Shown here: positions 9,101 to 17,715 of the stretch, in pieces | Numbering within the stretch: the stretch's first letter is position 1 | Layout of the letters: every line of letters starts with the position of its first letter | Notes under the pieces: generated by a model | Seen by the model: only the letters and a program-made list of their open reading frames with translations | Database searches by the model: none | What the model was told of the DNA's origin: nothing | Source of the DNA: Chitinophagales bacterium | Lineage (GTDB): Bacteria; Bacteroidota; Bacteroidia; Chitinophagales; JANQFB01 | DNA: 50,745 nt | Direction: 5' to 3' | Assembly (NCBI GenBank): GCA_028278085.1 | Contig: JANQFB010000325.1 | Location: 1 to 50,745 of the forward strand | Program-made: the position numbers and the translations under genes

Positions 9101-10102
9101 ATTCACGTGTGGGATCTTTATCCTGATCACATCCCCTGTAGTTACAAAATCCCCGATAGCATATACATTATTGTCCGAAGCATCTTCCAGGTCGTGGGTA
9201 ATCTCGATCCAGCCGTTGTACCAACGTTCCCAGGCATTGGCAGAATAAAACACCTGCGGACCGGTAGCCATCATTCCCCATCCCGAGTTGGTATAAAAAT
9301 GCTTGCCACTCACATTATTGGAGCTGTTATAATGCGGGGCGCTATACAGGTCATGACCAAATTCATGCAAAAACATTCTCCTGGAATTGATGATATTACC
9401 CATTCCGGCAGGTAGTGTAAATCCGGAAGCACCGGAAACCACGTATCCGCTGGAAAAAGTATAGCCTGTAATACCGGCATAACCGCCCCCACCAAAAGCG
9501 CTACCGGTAAGGCCGGTGGTACCGGTTGGATTCGGTCCGTTATTGTCCCAACGCCAAATGATCGCCACGAAGTCGATCTGATTATCCGGTGAGGAAACCG
9601 AATTATCGAAAGCATAGTTCGGATTATTGGTGCGGGTATCGTTCGGGCTGAAATCATAGCCCGGGTAATTGGCTTCGATGTAGTCGAATACCTTGGTGGT
9701 ATAGGTCGACCAGGGATTGAAGGTGTTGTTATCAGCCGTTGTTGCCAGTACATTGACCCTTTCCGGAAAAATATCTCCGACAAGCCGGAACGGCTGACCG
9801 CTGGGCAACGACATTTGGTAGTAAAAGTTAGACAGGGAGTGGTCCGTTGCCGTCGAGGAAAAATCGCTGAAATTGTCGTAAAACAGATCATCGACATACG
9901 AAGGAAAGGGATCACTATGCTCCCAATTTTGATTAGGCGCCGTGTTGGCATCATTCGTGAATCCTGCATAGATCACCAGTACTCTTACATCCCCCTTGGG
10001 GGTCATTACGTTTCCATTGGGTGTGTACTGCGCCAGACCTTGCTGACTACTCAATAGCCAGACGATACTGCTGATCACCCAAAGCATAGAAATTCTTTTC
10101 AT
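6113..10102 (-). CDS. Secreted M6-like zinc metalloprotease with beta-helix region and T9SS sorting domain
   Basis: About 1329 residues from ATG 10102 (a TTG two codons earlier is possible). It has a signal peptide (RISMLWVISSIVWLLSSQQG, cut near LAQ), then a protease domain with FLHEFGHDLYSAPHY at about residues 245-258. This is an HExxHxxxxxxH zinc site as in M6/InhA peptidases, followed by a GWGMMATG Met-turn-like stretch. Residues ~640-1090 are short repeats rich in Gly/Asn/Ile (KVKEYGTLHLKNSNPLAGIH, TTGDVLITDADYGIQVDHVA) that fit a right-handed parallel beta-helix. The last ~75 residues (FPNPNTGQFSIGI...LAKGIYLLEVIL...HKVIVR) are a T9SS type A sorting domain, so the protein should be exported and attached to or released from the surface. 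It lies 209 bp downstream of the CHAT/sigma group. Confidence 0.85.
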   Translation of the reverse strand: MKRISMLWVISSIVWLLSSQQGLAQYTPNGNVMTPKGDVRVLVIYAGFTNDANTAPNQNWEHSDPFPSYVDDLFYDNFSDFSSTATDHSLSNFYYQMSLPSGQPFRLVGDIFPERVNVLATTADNNTFNPWSTYTTKVFDYIEANYPGYDFSPNDTRTNNPNYAFDNSVSSPDNQIDFVAIIWRWDNNGPNPTGTTGLTGSAFGGGGYAGITGYTFSSGYVVSGASGFTLPAGMGNIINSRRMFLHEFGHDLYSAPHYNSSNNVSGKHFYTNSGWGMMATGPQVFYSANAWERWYNGWIEITHDLEDASDNNVYAIGDFVTTGDVIRIKIPHVNKQHLWLEYRRGLSAFDNRSGFVNDGAGNTIPDAPRGVVGIVDNMESTRNTPVQALNVNYSNGIRCFYGQGNFDFTPSATFTTPPEWYGNPVYDFARGASNPYGGHNEITSVRWDLDGNNSIDVHEGANTVGAQEQMAVHMVDGNFVYGQLGLNAALPEFQRIGLGSNPGIFNYQDYNKNTEKLEPIYLNGVSIEIIGYGGPQADPEEFVLIRVLFDDHQVKEDTRLTGELILNPHTNGLSDPAMDVQSGSFVLVDKTGTPNRHTLAVHNDWVNGTTFTDFYNHTTLDVEPGALVRLQPGAAMEVRQFSTMTLKSGSKLEVMNGATFTVGAFGTLVIEDGAEVFVHPGGKMKVKEYGTLHLKNSNPLAGIHLGPASIPSSSAVLELDGIFKTDDDVDLTFYGNGYIKFKPSHELQLGNNSEFVIDGLGVSRRAMRITNYTTLAVDGHKVKISNAKIEYAYTSVFSIKNTQATFEQVTLKGLLSTDPKHASIGILGEGLSKFEFTGGEAENLREGITLSNFTSTAKIFDAGIHNCVKGINLDNKPLHTFMVNLQFTGCTFGIKGDNFGSFTLINSSISGGTTGIKASNASNVTTGDVLITDADYGIQVDHVAGCYINGGRIYDNITGVKGSHSLVFLRNGGAIIDNVEHGVDLEGSYDNDNQAFSAMLTVGDKGCGTITSTVSALPLITGEDFILNIDAEEHAIKRGQPNVIHPNTFFSTYGMVFELCYNGSNIAPNEILAKHNFWGTGGGSVAVDLAGSDHNIEKSCQPGVNPTVTVVTTNYSTCIPVSSCEDCMGQNSLTTAVSCPVPVKLAGRETIGGMFTDKYRVFLGEDTEETRLGFKEISGIQLSKGKTGRWEACHIEDQAYCGKPDKNGQSKATPLTTDCAQKVFIAKAIYAYGASRKTMAYEAGGMDIPRAKMGSTVFPNPNTGQFSIGITGSSRPQAVLFDLAGKQVSPVMLLNIGQNEIDGKDLAKGIYLLEVILNDQPEYHKVIVR

Positions 10103-10311
10103 GTTCAATCAAGTTTTTTCGTTAACAAATAGCTGCCGGAATCAGTGAGGCAGCCGTAAAACCACTGGTTCCTGATCCCGGTCTATAAGCATTATCGTGC
10201 AGCCCCATGATCTATAACCAAACCGGATAACTTTTTTTTACCATAACCAAAAAATTACAAGTAAGCCCGGAAGGGGGAAGGGAGATCAGTCCGTTTATAA
10301 GCCGATGATTA

Positions 10312-11043
10312 TCAATCGAAGTAGGTCGATAGAATAGCTGCGGCCTCGGTCTGACGGAAGCTGCCCTTTTGATGGGCCAGCTTTTCAAAATAAGATCTGG
10401 ATCGGGCCATTTGTTTTGATTCATAGTGGACAATGGCTAGGTACCACCAGCTTTGTTCGTGGTAAGGATTTTGGGATCGTAAAACCGCATTCAGGTGTTC
10501 GATAGCTTTGGGGTAGTCGGCTTCTTCCTTGGCTATATGGCACATCCCGCTATAGAAGTCGGCCAGGTATTGGATCATGTGAAAATCAGCAGTTACCCTG
10601 GCTATGGCCGTAAGCGCTTCATCATACCGGCCGCTATTGTAGAGATCCATGGCGGATTGCCATTCCTGAAGGGTTTCGGGTCCTGTTGTCCGGGGCAGGG
10701 GAGTGCTTTCATAGGGTTGGAAATAAACTTCTGCCAGGGCAGGAGGCTGCTGGAATTCGCTGATCAACCACCAGGAACCGGGGATCAGGAGGATAAGCGC
10801 TATGGCGGCTGCCCACCACCAACGTTTGAAGGGTGAAGGGGAGGGAAAGAGATCCTGACGAATGTTTTCCAGGTCTTTTTTCATCGCCAGACGGCCATCC
10901 TGCCTCACAATTTCGGCCGCCACTGCTTCTGCAAAGGCCTCGTCGTTGGCCATACGTTGTTCAAAAGCGTTTCTTTCCGCTTCGCTGAACCGGTTTTCCA
11001 GGAATCTCGTAACGCTTCTGTTTATGTCGTCGTAATTACTCAT
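10312..11043 (-). CDS. Membrane TPR protein, anti-sigma-factor-like
   Basis: A 243-residue protein. The N-terminus (DINRSVTRFLENRFSEAERN and FEQRMANDEAFAEAVA) matches the cytoplasmic segment of FecR/anti-sigma-like proteins ('yl.g.ls..e...fe..l..d..f...v'). A single membrane helix lies at about 75-95 (WWWAAAIALILLIPGSWWLI), and TPR-like repeats form the C-terminal outer part (WQSAMDLYNSGRYDEALTAI, DYPKAIEHLNAVLRSQNPYH). Its ATG overlaps the end of the ECF sigma gene by 8 bp. By position and topology it should hold the sigma factor at the membrane; no classic zinc anti-sigma motif is seen. Confidence 0.65.
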   Translation of the reverse strand: MSNYDDINRSVTRFLENRFSEAERNAFEQRMANDEAFAEAVAAEIVRQDGRLAMKKDLENIRQDLFPSPSPFKRWWWAAAIALILLIPGSWWLISEFQQPPALAEVYFQPYESTPLPRTTGPETLQEWQSAMDLYNSGRYDEALTAIARVTADFHMIQYLADFYSGMCHIAKEEADYPKAIEHLNAVLRSQNPYHEQSWWYLAIVHYESKQMARSRSYFEKLAHQKGSFRQTEAAAILSTYFD

Positions 11044-11620
11044 GTTTAAGAAGGTTTCGGATCGTGGCTTTTGCTTTCACCAACTCCCTTAAGGCTTTCA
11101 GGCACCGGGTTTTCTTATTGCGAACAATTTGTTCGTTTTTATAACCCATTTCCAGGTACAGTTTTTGAACAGGGATATTGTCAAAAATGGCCATCCGTAA
11201 CAGTCGCCGGCAATCGGCCTTTAGTTGATCCATAAGGCCCGCAAGCAGGTCTGTTTTCTCGGCACTGACGATCACCGGTAAAGGTTCGGTAATGGTATGC
11301 TCCACGGTGATGGATTCTTTAAACTTCGTTTCTGCCTTTTTCCTGCGCAACTGATCGATCCACTTATTCCGGCAAACGGCATAGATATAGGTTTTGATAG
11401 AGGCGGTTTGGATAAAATTGCCTGCTCTTACTTTTTCATAAAACACAATAACCGATTCCTGGAAAATGTCGTGTGCATCATCTTCGGAACCATTATTCTG
11501 CAAGACCAGGTTCCGGATAAGGTTGAAATACTCCCGGTAGATATACCTCAAGCCTTTGTTGCAATCCTCCGCGTTACCTTTGAGCAGGCCCAGGATCTTA
11601 TGATCGTTGCTAGTAGCCAC
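11036..11620 (-). CDS. ECF-type RNA polymerase sigma factor
   Basis: A 194-residue protein with region 2 (YIYREYFNLIRNLVLQNNGS, EDDAHDIFQESVIVFYEKV, TYIYAVCRNKWIDQLRRKKA) and region 4 (LKADCRRLLRMAIFDNIPVQ, YLEMGYKNEQIVRNKKTRCL). Length and layout are those of an ECF sigma-70 factor. The start is GTG at 11620; no ATG lies nearby in frame. It begins 46 bp after the CHAT gene and overlaps the anti-sigma-like gene by 8 bp, so the three form one operon. It would direct transcription of an unknown regulon, possibly including the genes around it. Confidence 0.88.
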   Translation of the reverse strand: MATSNDHKILGLLKGNAEDCNKGLRYIYREYFNLIRNLVLQNNGSEDDAHDIFQESVIVFYEKVRAGNFIQTASIKTYIYAVCRNKWIDQLRRKKAETKFKESITVEHTITEPLPVIVSAEKTDLLAGLMDQLKADCRRLLRMAIFDNIPVQKLYLEMGYKNEQIVRNKKTRCLKALRELVKAKATIRNLLKHE

Positions 11621-11666
11621 CTTGTCCGTTTGTCCTCCTGTTTCGGATTTTACCCACTTTTAATTT

Positions 11667-14600
11667 TCAAATCATTTGATACCGTTTGAGCCAAAACCGT
11701 CTGCCTAACAGGAAACCTAAGGAACCCAGGATAAAAAAGGCCCCTGCAAAGTAGCCGTAGCTCCTCCAACTATTGCCAAATTGCACCGGCTCCCGGTTGC
11801 CGATCACCACGAAATTAGCCCAGTAGAATGGGTGGGCTTTCACGGGATCGGCATGGGATAAAAAAGTTTTTTTGGCCTGGCTGAGCGCCAGGGATTTATT
11901 TTCTTCCCGGCTGATCCCTTCAAAAAATGTTTGCATCAATCGGGCGCTGCTCCGGTCCTCCGCCTGCCAGAGGCTCATGACCACGGCGGGACAACCGGCA
12001 TATCGAAAAGCCCGGGCCAAACTCATGGGGCCTTCACCCCCGATCAGCTTCCCATAACCGGTATTACAGGCGCTGAGTACTACCAGGTCGGCATCGAGAT
12101 CCATATTATATAATTCATAAACATTGAGGTATCCGTCATTTAGCGTGTCATGGGTTTGGGTGAATAGTAGTTTGGAAAGCATGGGTTCTTCATCGTCAGT
12201 CAGGGCATGCATAGCCAGGTGCAATACCCGGTAATCCCCGGCCATGGCCTTGAAATTCGCTTCACTGGCATCCGGGCCCAGATAGGCCATCCCACCCAAT
12301 AAACGATTGACACTTTTTACTTCCACCGAGTTTTTTAACAAGGGCCGGGCATTACTCCGGAATTGGGCAAATTTATCCAATGCAGAAGCGGCAGCCAAAG
12401 CCCCCATATCATAGGTGGGTGCAAAACCGGCATAGCTTTTTGCAGCCCGGTTTGCAGTGGTGGGATATCGATCCAGCCAGGTGGAATAGGCATAATGGAT
12501 CTGTTTTTCGTGGAGGAGGTAGGGCAATTTCCGGTAGTCGTTTTCTCCGGGAGCCGGCGCTGCCGTCAGCAAGGCTTCAAAAGGGATGAGATTAAGTGTA
12601 TTGTCGGGAATAAGGGTGATTGCCGCAATATCGGTTAAGATCTTCCGGCTCTCTTGCGGGAACAACCGGTCATATAAATAAGTTGCTGCAGTAATATAGT
12701 TTTCAAAGGATTGCCGGGGATCCAGGAGGCGTTGTGCAGGATCGGATATGCTTGACCGCAGCATGGCCACGTGCTCATGAAATTTTTCACCGATAGTATC
12801 CCGGTAAAAAATGACCTGAGAAGGGCTTAGTGTCCAAACAAACAAGGACGTGTCGCCCAGGAAATAAGCCATTATCGCCTCTCCGGAAGACAACTGTTGC
12901 TGTAGGGTGGACAAATCTGAACCGTCTACCTGGAATTGCAATTGAAAATATTTAGGGTAGTTTTCCCGGATATGATTTTGCAGCGCATAGTACTGCGATT
13001 TGGCGGAAAACAGCCGGTCGCTGCTTGCGGAGCGTTCTAGGGTATCATTTTTTTCATGGGCCTCCCTGACCTGCCGGGTATAGATAGCCTGTGCAGACCT
13101 TAACTGTTTTTCCCGTTGAAGGATACTGTCGGGAACTCCGGCAAACTGAAAGCTCCCGGCGGCCGCAATGGCCTTTTTCAACTGAAAAGATCTGCTGCGT
13201 TCCATCATTTGGAAGGATTCGGCCAGGTATCGCGGTTCATGCGTCTGTTGGTACAATTCAAAGGTGGTAGCCAGGGTCCCTTCGAATGTTTGTTGTATCT
13301 GCCGGTAAACGGTCTTATTGTTGGCATAATTGTCCATGTCCCTGCGAAGGGTGTCGACCAGGTCTGCCGCTCGTTTGTAGGTATGGCGGGCATGTACCAG
13401 GTAATGCGGATGATCATTTTTACTCATGAAATGCAAAACTTCCGCCTTACGATTGAGGATGTTGAGCAGGAAATTAACATTGGACACAACATTCAATGAA
13501 GGATTATCCCGGTAGTCGTTGCTTTCAAACCCCGGTACCAGCTTTCGGATCAATGTCTGATAAGTGGCTAAAGCGGAATCGGGGTAGCCTGCCTGCCGGA
13601 GATCTTTGCCCATATACAGGGCATTTGTAAAATATTCGCTGACATAGAAGTCGCTGAATTGGGTGAGCCGGCAAGCCTTCCGGAAATGCCTGATACTTGA
13701 GGTATATGCCTTTTTGGCCGAATAATATTTACCCCAACCTTTATGAGCAATACTGTGCGCAGGGTGATCGGGCGCCAAAAAACTCAGCAAAACCTGTTCG
13801 CCTTTTCGGGTATAATAATAGCAGGAATCAAAGGCACCGGCCAAAAGGAGTAGGTTGGCATAGTTGAGGTAGGACTTGCCTGTTTGTGGATTGCTTTCAC
13901 CGTGATGCAGCAAGGTGATCCTTAATTCCTCACGGGTATATGCCAGGCTTTTCCCGGGCTTATCGGGTTCGGAACTGGCATAAGACAGGTTTCGATAAAT
14001 ATCGATCAGGCTTTTGTGATCCGGACCGTGCCGCTGGATGGCCAGCTTCAGGCTTTTGAGGCCGTATTCGATATTTTTTTCCGTATTGCCCAGGCTCGAA
14101 AAAATGATCGATAGGACATTATAGACCATAGCCAGCTTTCTATCCTTTTCTTCCCTGCTCTGATTGGCCAGGAATAGGGCCGTGTCCGCATATGCCTGGG
14201 ATGCTTTGATCAGGTGCAGCGACAAATAGGACATGGATATTTGTCCGTATGATTTAATGATCGAAAAGTCTGTTTCCGCTAACCTGGCTTTTTTTACCCG
14301 GAGGGATCGTTTTTCGGTTTGAATAGACTTCCACCTGTTTCCATCATTTAGATACGCTCTTCTAAGGGTTTCATAGGTACTGATCAGGGATGGATGATCG
14401 TTGCCTTTGAGGCTTATGATCCGGTCAATCGCTTCCTGCAGGTCGGAAATGGCCAGTTTGGGAAACTTATTCCGGTGCTGAAATTTCCCCCTGGCGATAT
14501 AAAAGTTGATCCACAAAGTATCGTCGGCCGGCAGTTTTGAAGTGAGCGTCGTTAACAGTTGCCGGTAGATCAGGCCGGCTTCTTCATAGGATTTTTGCCG

Positions 14601-14849
14601 GCTATGGGATAAGGCGGAAAGATGCCTGGCCGAAATGTAGCGTTTCAGATAAGCATTTTTTTGGAACAGCTCCCCAGCTTCTTTAGCCCGGGCAATAGCA
14701 TTTTTATAGTCCTTGCTCCGATAGGCTTTGTTAGCGGCTTGCATCATTGCCTCGGCGCGTAGGGAATCTCCTTTGGAGGCATTTTCACCCTCAACAGGTA
14801 TCGTTAACAGACTATATGCCACCAAGATGAGTTGCCACTTGTATTTCAT
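11667..14849 (-). CDS. TPR-CHAT domain protein (caspase-like peptidase), membrane anchored
   Basis: 1060 residues from ATG 14849 (a TTG at 14870 is less likely, since the signal peptide KWQLILVAYSLLTIPVEG begins right after the ATG). TPR units fill roughly residues 20-500 (AEAMMQAANKAYRSKDYKNA, KLAISDLQEAIDRIISL). A charged helical linker follows, then a CHAT domain (~700-1010) with the catalytic His in HLAMHAL (about His881) and Cys in LSACNTGYG (about Cys928), and GEGPMSLARAFRYAGCPAVV behind it. A C-terminal membrane helix (YFAGAFFILGSLGFLLG) ends in basic residues. CHAT proteins are cysteine peptidases of the caspase/separase group. With export signal and tail anchor it is probably periplasmic; the substrate is unknown. 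It is the first gene of an operon with an ECF sigma and a membrane TPR protein. Confidence 0.85.
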   Translation of the reverse strand: MKYKWQLILVAYSLLTIPVEGENASKGDSLRAEAMMQAANKAYRSKDYKNAIARAKEAGELFQKNAYLKRYISARHLSALSHSRQKSYEEAGLIYRQLLTTLTSKLPADDTLWINFYIARGKFQHRNKFPKLAISDLQEAIDRIISLKGNDHPSLISTYETLRRAYLNDGNRWKSIQTEKRSLRVKKARLAETDFSIIKSYGQISMSYLSLHLIKASQAYADTALFLANQSREEKDRKLAMVYNVLSIIFSSLGNTEKNIEYGLKSLKLAIQRHGPDHKSLIDIYRNLSYASSEPDKPGKSLAYTREELRITLLHHGESNPQTGKSYLNYANLLLLAGAFDSCYYYTRKGEQVLLSFLAPDHPAHSIAHKGWGKYYSAKKAYTSSIRHFRKACRLTQFSDFYVSEYFTNALYMGKDLRQAGYPDSALATYQTLIRKLVPGFESNDYRDNPSLNVVSNVNFLLNILNRKAEVLHFMSKNDHPHYLVHARHTYKRAADLVDTLRRDMDNYANNKTVYRQIQQTFEGTLATTFELYQQTHEPRYLAESFQMMERSRSFQLKKAIAAAGSFQFAGVPDSILQREKQLRSAQAIYTRQVREAHEKNDTLERSASSDRLFSAKSQYYALQNHIRENYPKYFQLQFQVDGSDLSTLQQQLSSGEAIMAYFLGDTSLFVWTLSPSQVIFYRDTIGEKFHEHVAMLRSSISDPAQRLLDPRQSFENYITAATYLYDRLFPQESRKILTDIAAITLIPDNTLNLIPFEALLTAAPAPGENDYRKLPYLLHEKQIHYAYSTWLDRYPTTANRAAKSYAGFAPTYDMGALAAASALDKFAQFRSNARPLLKNSVEVKSVNRLLGGMAYLGPDASEANFKAMAGDYRVLHLAMHALTDDEEPMLSKLLFTQTHDTLNDGYLNVYELYNMDLDADLVVLSACNTGYGKLIGGEGPMSLARAFRYAGCPAVVMSLWQAEDRSSARLMQTFFEGISREENKSLALSQAKKTFLSHADPVKAHPFYWANFVVIGNREPVQFGNSWRSYGYFAGAFFILGSLGFLLGRRFWLKRYQMI

Positions 14850-15173
14850 CGGTTGGAAGTATTTGATCAACCTGTTTTCCCTTTTTTCACGGAAGGTTCC
14901 GGCATAACTCTATGTATCGGATGAGCCTGTCGATTTATAACCAATTTCTGACATTATTTTTTCAGTTTTTTTCGATAGTCCCGTACACCCATCACCGCTC
15001 AGGGATGATCCCGGTAGCTCCAATGTGATTGGATCCCCTGGAAATTGAACTAACCGATGCTGAAACAGTTAGCGCGGTGAAGTAAAATGTATGGAAAGTT
15101 AAAGAAGAAAGTTATATTTCATTAATTGTATGATGATATTTCCATCACCGATACATCGGCTGCTTAGGTTGTA
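14850..15173. other. Gene-free stretch upstream of the CHAT gene
   Basis: This stretch must hold the promoter of the minus-strand CHAT operon and the end of the phosphatase 2 transcript. It is AT-rich with homopolymer runs near 14955-14975. I see no exact TAnnTTTG element on the minus strand, no strong hairpin and no credible small ORF. Confidence 0.4.
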
Positions 15174-17357
15174 TCAGACCCGCACACCTATGACACAAAC
15201 ATCGTCGACCTGTTCCATTTCCTTTTTCCAGGACTCGAAAGCCTGTTGAAGGATATTGCGCTGCTCCTGCATGGATCGATCCTGGTTAACCAGCAACAGC
15301 TCTCTGAAACGCCGGGGGGTGTATTTTCGAACTACCTGACCGGGCGGTAAGTCTTCCCGTCCGCCGAATTGATCCACGAAACCGTCCGTGAACATAAATA
15401 AGCTATCACCGCTTTGAAGTTGAAGCGTATGCCGGGTAAAGGGCTTTTCTTTAATAAACACGCCTATGGGTTGGCGATCCGCCTTTATCTCAACCAAGGT
15501 ATTTTGACCTTCTTTATCCGGTAAATAAGAGCTACCTGCGTCCACACTTGCCATGGTTTCCCGGTGACTGCCTTTCCTGATCAGGTAGAGCGGGTTATAG
15601 GCGCCCGAATATTCCAATTCATTAGTAGCTTTATTCCATGCACACAGGGATATATCCATTCCATCTTTTACTGTCATTTCGGAAGGCAAAGCCTTCTTTA
15701 CCGAAGTTTCAGATGGCTTGCCCTCCGAAACTTCAGTGGAGGAGGGCGAGCCGTCCTTTAGGCTATCAGCAGCATCCGATTGGCCCAAAGCTCTTTTAAT
15801 GCCCGACCGGAGGTGATTTAGGATCTCATTCGATTGTGTTATTCCTTTTTCAATCACGATCTCATTCAGCAGGCTTGTACCGATCATGCTCATAAATGCA
15901 CCCGGTACACCATGTCCTGTACAGTCGGCAACCACCCATATTACTTTGTTGTCGGCAGTTTCGTGCAGCCAATAGAAATCACCGCTGACCACATCCTTGG
16001 GTTGGTAAAGAATAAAATGGTTATCATCATTGCCTTCAAATGCGCCTTGAAATGCCTCGGTGGAGGGTAAGATGGCTTCCTGTATTTTCTGTGCGTAATT
16101 AATACTGTCGGTGATATGTTTGTTCTTTTCATCTACCAGGGCCTTTTGTGATGCGATCACATTCTTTTGCTTCCTTGCTACACTGAAGCGATTGAAGAGG
16201 AAGACCGAAAAAATGATCACCAAAAGCAAGCCCCCGCCTGCCGAAAGGATGATCAATTCCTGCCTTTTCACCTTTTCCCGGTGAGCCAGCTCCTGTTTTT
16301 CTTTCTCTGCCTTTAATAGCGCTTCTTTCTTTTCGAATTCATAGCCCATTTGTTGTTTGATGGCTTCCTTCTGACTTTTCTCATTATTGATGCTGTCGCG
16401 CAGGGTAATATAGGTGTCATATTGCTGTAAGGCCTCCTGCCATAAGGATTGTTTTTTATACACCTGGTAATAGCTTTTGGCGCAGGTCATGAGGTCTTCG
16501 GTATATCGGAGCCTTTCTGCCCATATCATTGCGCTGTCGGTGTACAGTTTTGCCAGCGCCGGACTTCCCTTGGAAAGATAGATATTGGCCATGGAATAAT
16601 AAATATTGGAATGGAAAACGAAATAACCGGTGGCATCATAATAGGATTTGGCACTTTTGTAATAGCGGATGGCGGAATCTGGCAATTGTGCGTATTTGGC
16701 ATCGACGGCTTTACAGAATTGCTCCGAACCGCGTCCGAAATCATCTCCTTGCCGGGCGTAATAGTGTGCGGCTTTTTTCAGCGCTACCGATGCCTCCGGA
16801 AGCTTTTTTATGGAATGATACAAGCTCGATAAGTTCCAGTATCGATCTCCCAGGACGGCGATCTCTTCCCTCGCTTCCGAGATTTGGATACTTTTTTCAT
16901 AATAGGTCAGCGCTTCCTCAATATTTCCCAAAGTTTTGTACAGGATGGCTATACTGTTCAAAATAGAGGCTTCGGAAGATTTGTTTTGGATGTTCTCTGC
17001 AATTCTCAGGGCTTCAAATGACAAATTCAGGGCCGTGGAAATGTCTCCCTTGCTGCTGTATACCGATCCCAGCATATGAATGACCGAGGAAAAGACATCA
17101 TTGTAAAAATTACTTTGTTCCGTGGTCAGGTTTGGCCGACTGATCCTGCTTTTCAACAGATCCATCATGGACAAGCCGGTAGTCATGGCCGAATCCAGGT
17201 TGTTGTTCATGAATACCACCATCTGTGCTTCCAGGCCTTTTATGGCTAACGAGTCCTCCCGAAAATCATTATTTTTTACCGGATCGGTCGTATCCGCCAG
17301 TGGAGCTTGGAGAATAAGGAGGTTGAACAGGATGAGATAAAACCAGTTGATCTTCAT
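15174..17357 (-). CDS. TPR-containing SpoIIE/PP2C-family protein phosphatase (copy 2)
   Basis: 727 residues: signal peptide (NWFYLILFNLLILQAPLADT), TPR units over about 30-330 (STALNLSFEALRIAENIQNK, EEALTYYEKSIQISEAREEI), a membrane helix near 367-390 (LIILSAGGGLLLVIIFSVFL), a coiled linker, then SpoIIE phosphatase. Metal-site blocks are present (VSGDFYW, VADCTGHGVPGAFMS, DGMDISL, FMFTDGFVDQFGG, DDVCVIGVRV). Compared with copy 1 it has an insert just before DGMDISL made of repeated Ser/Glu/Thr units (SPSSTEVSEGKPSETSVKKA), encoded by a palindromic DNA repeat. It also has an extra acidic loop (ETMASVDAGSSYLPDKEGQN). The role is probably the same as copy 1: a sensor-linked Ser/Thr phosphatase. 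Confidence 0.88.
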   Translation of the reverse strand: MKINWFYLILFNLLILQAPLADTTDPVKNNDFREDSLAIKGLEAQMVVFMNNNLDSAMTTGLSMMDLLKSRISRPNLTTEQSNFYNDVFSSVIHMLGSVYSSKGDISTALNLSFEALRIAENIQNKSSEASILNSIAILYKTLGNIEEALTYYEKSIQISEAREEIAVLGDRYWNLSSLYHSIKKLPEASVALKKAAHYYARQGDDFGRGSEQFCKAVDAKYAQLPDSAIRYYKSAKSYYDATGYFVFHSNIYYSMANIYLSKGSPALAKLYTDSAMIWAERLRYTEDLMTCAKSYYQVYKKQSLWQEALQQYDTYITLRDSINNEKSQKEAIKQQMGYEFEKKEALLKAEKEKQELAHREKVKRQELIILSAGGGLLLVIIFSVFLFNRFSVARKQKNVIASQKALVDEKNKHITDSINYAQKIQEAILPSTEAFQGAFEGNDDNHFILYQPKDVVSGDFYWLHETADNKVIWVVADCTGHGVPGAFMSMIGTSLLNEIVIEKGITQSNEILNHLRSGIKRALGQSDAADSLKDGSPSSTEVSEGKPSETSVKKALPSEMTVKDGMDISLCAWNKATNELEYSGAYNPLYLIRKGSHRETMASVDAGSSYLPDKEGQNTLVEIKADRQPIGVFIKEKPFTRHTLQLQSGDSLFMFTDGFVDQFGGREDLPPGQVVRKYTPRRFRELLLVNQDRSMQEQRNILQQAFESWKKEMEQVDDVCVIGVRV
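15707..15747. repeat. REP-like palindromic repeat inside phosphatase 2
   Basis: A 41-bp sequence with the perfect arms GCCCTCC and GGAGGGC around a 14-nt loop. It recurs with three mismatches at 23619-23659, at the equivalent place in the third phosphatase gene. It is in frame and encodes a Ser/Thr/Glu-rich spacer just before the DGMD motif. Confidence 0.65.
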
Positions 17358-17715
17358 ATGATCGATGCTGTTTTATCCGGATCATTGCATCAAGGCATTT
17401 TCCGCATTATAGCCGGATAATCTTACAAATGTACCCATAAGATCGCAATTAACCGGCTCTCCATCAACTGGCAATGAGGAAGATATCCGAAAGATCCGGG
17501 GATCCTTCTCCCGCTTGCCGGTCAAATCTTCAGCAAAGCAACAATAGGTCGGGATCTCGAAATTTACCCTCGCCATTTTTGTTTATATTTGTTAAAACGA
17601 CCTGGTGTTGTCATTTAACGGCTGGCCGAAAAAATTGAAATACCAGCCAATGATTGCCCACCGGTCTGCCATTCCCAGGATCTTTCTTATTCCATTCCGC
17701 TCAAAATAAATCAGG
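17358..17715. other. Gene-free stretch between phosphatase 2 and the ABC exporter
   Basis: It holds divergent control sequences. A minus-strand frame at 17382-17576 (64 codons) has no recognisable family and is probably chance. On the plus strand an exact TAnnTTTG element lies at 17584-17591 (listed separately). Confidence 0.5.
17584..17591 (+). promoter_or_regulatory. Bacteroidota -7 promoter element for the ABC exporter
   Basis: TATATTTG matches TAnnTTTG exactly and is oriented toward the exporter gene. It predicts a leader of about 120 nt. The -33 TTG is not convincing at the usual spacing. Confidence 0.45.

Noticed and set aside
9310..9969. 219-codon minus-strand frame
   Set aside because: It overlaps the metalloprotease in another frame of the same strand, and the protease frame carries the HExxH site.
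17382..17576. 64-codon minus-strand frame between phosphatase 2 and the ABC exporter
   Set aside because: No domain, no start signals, and a composition that does not look coding.
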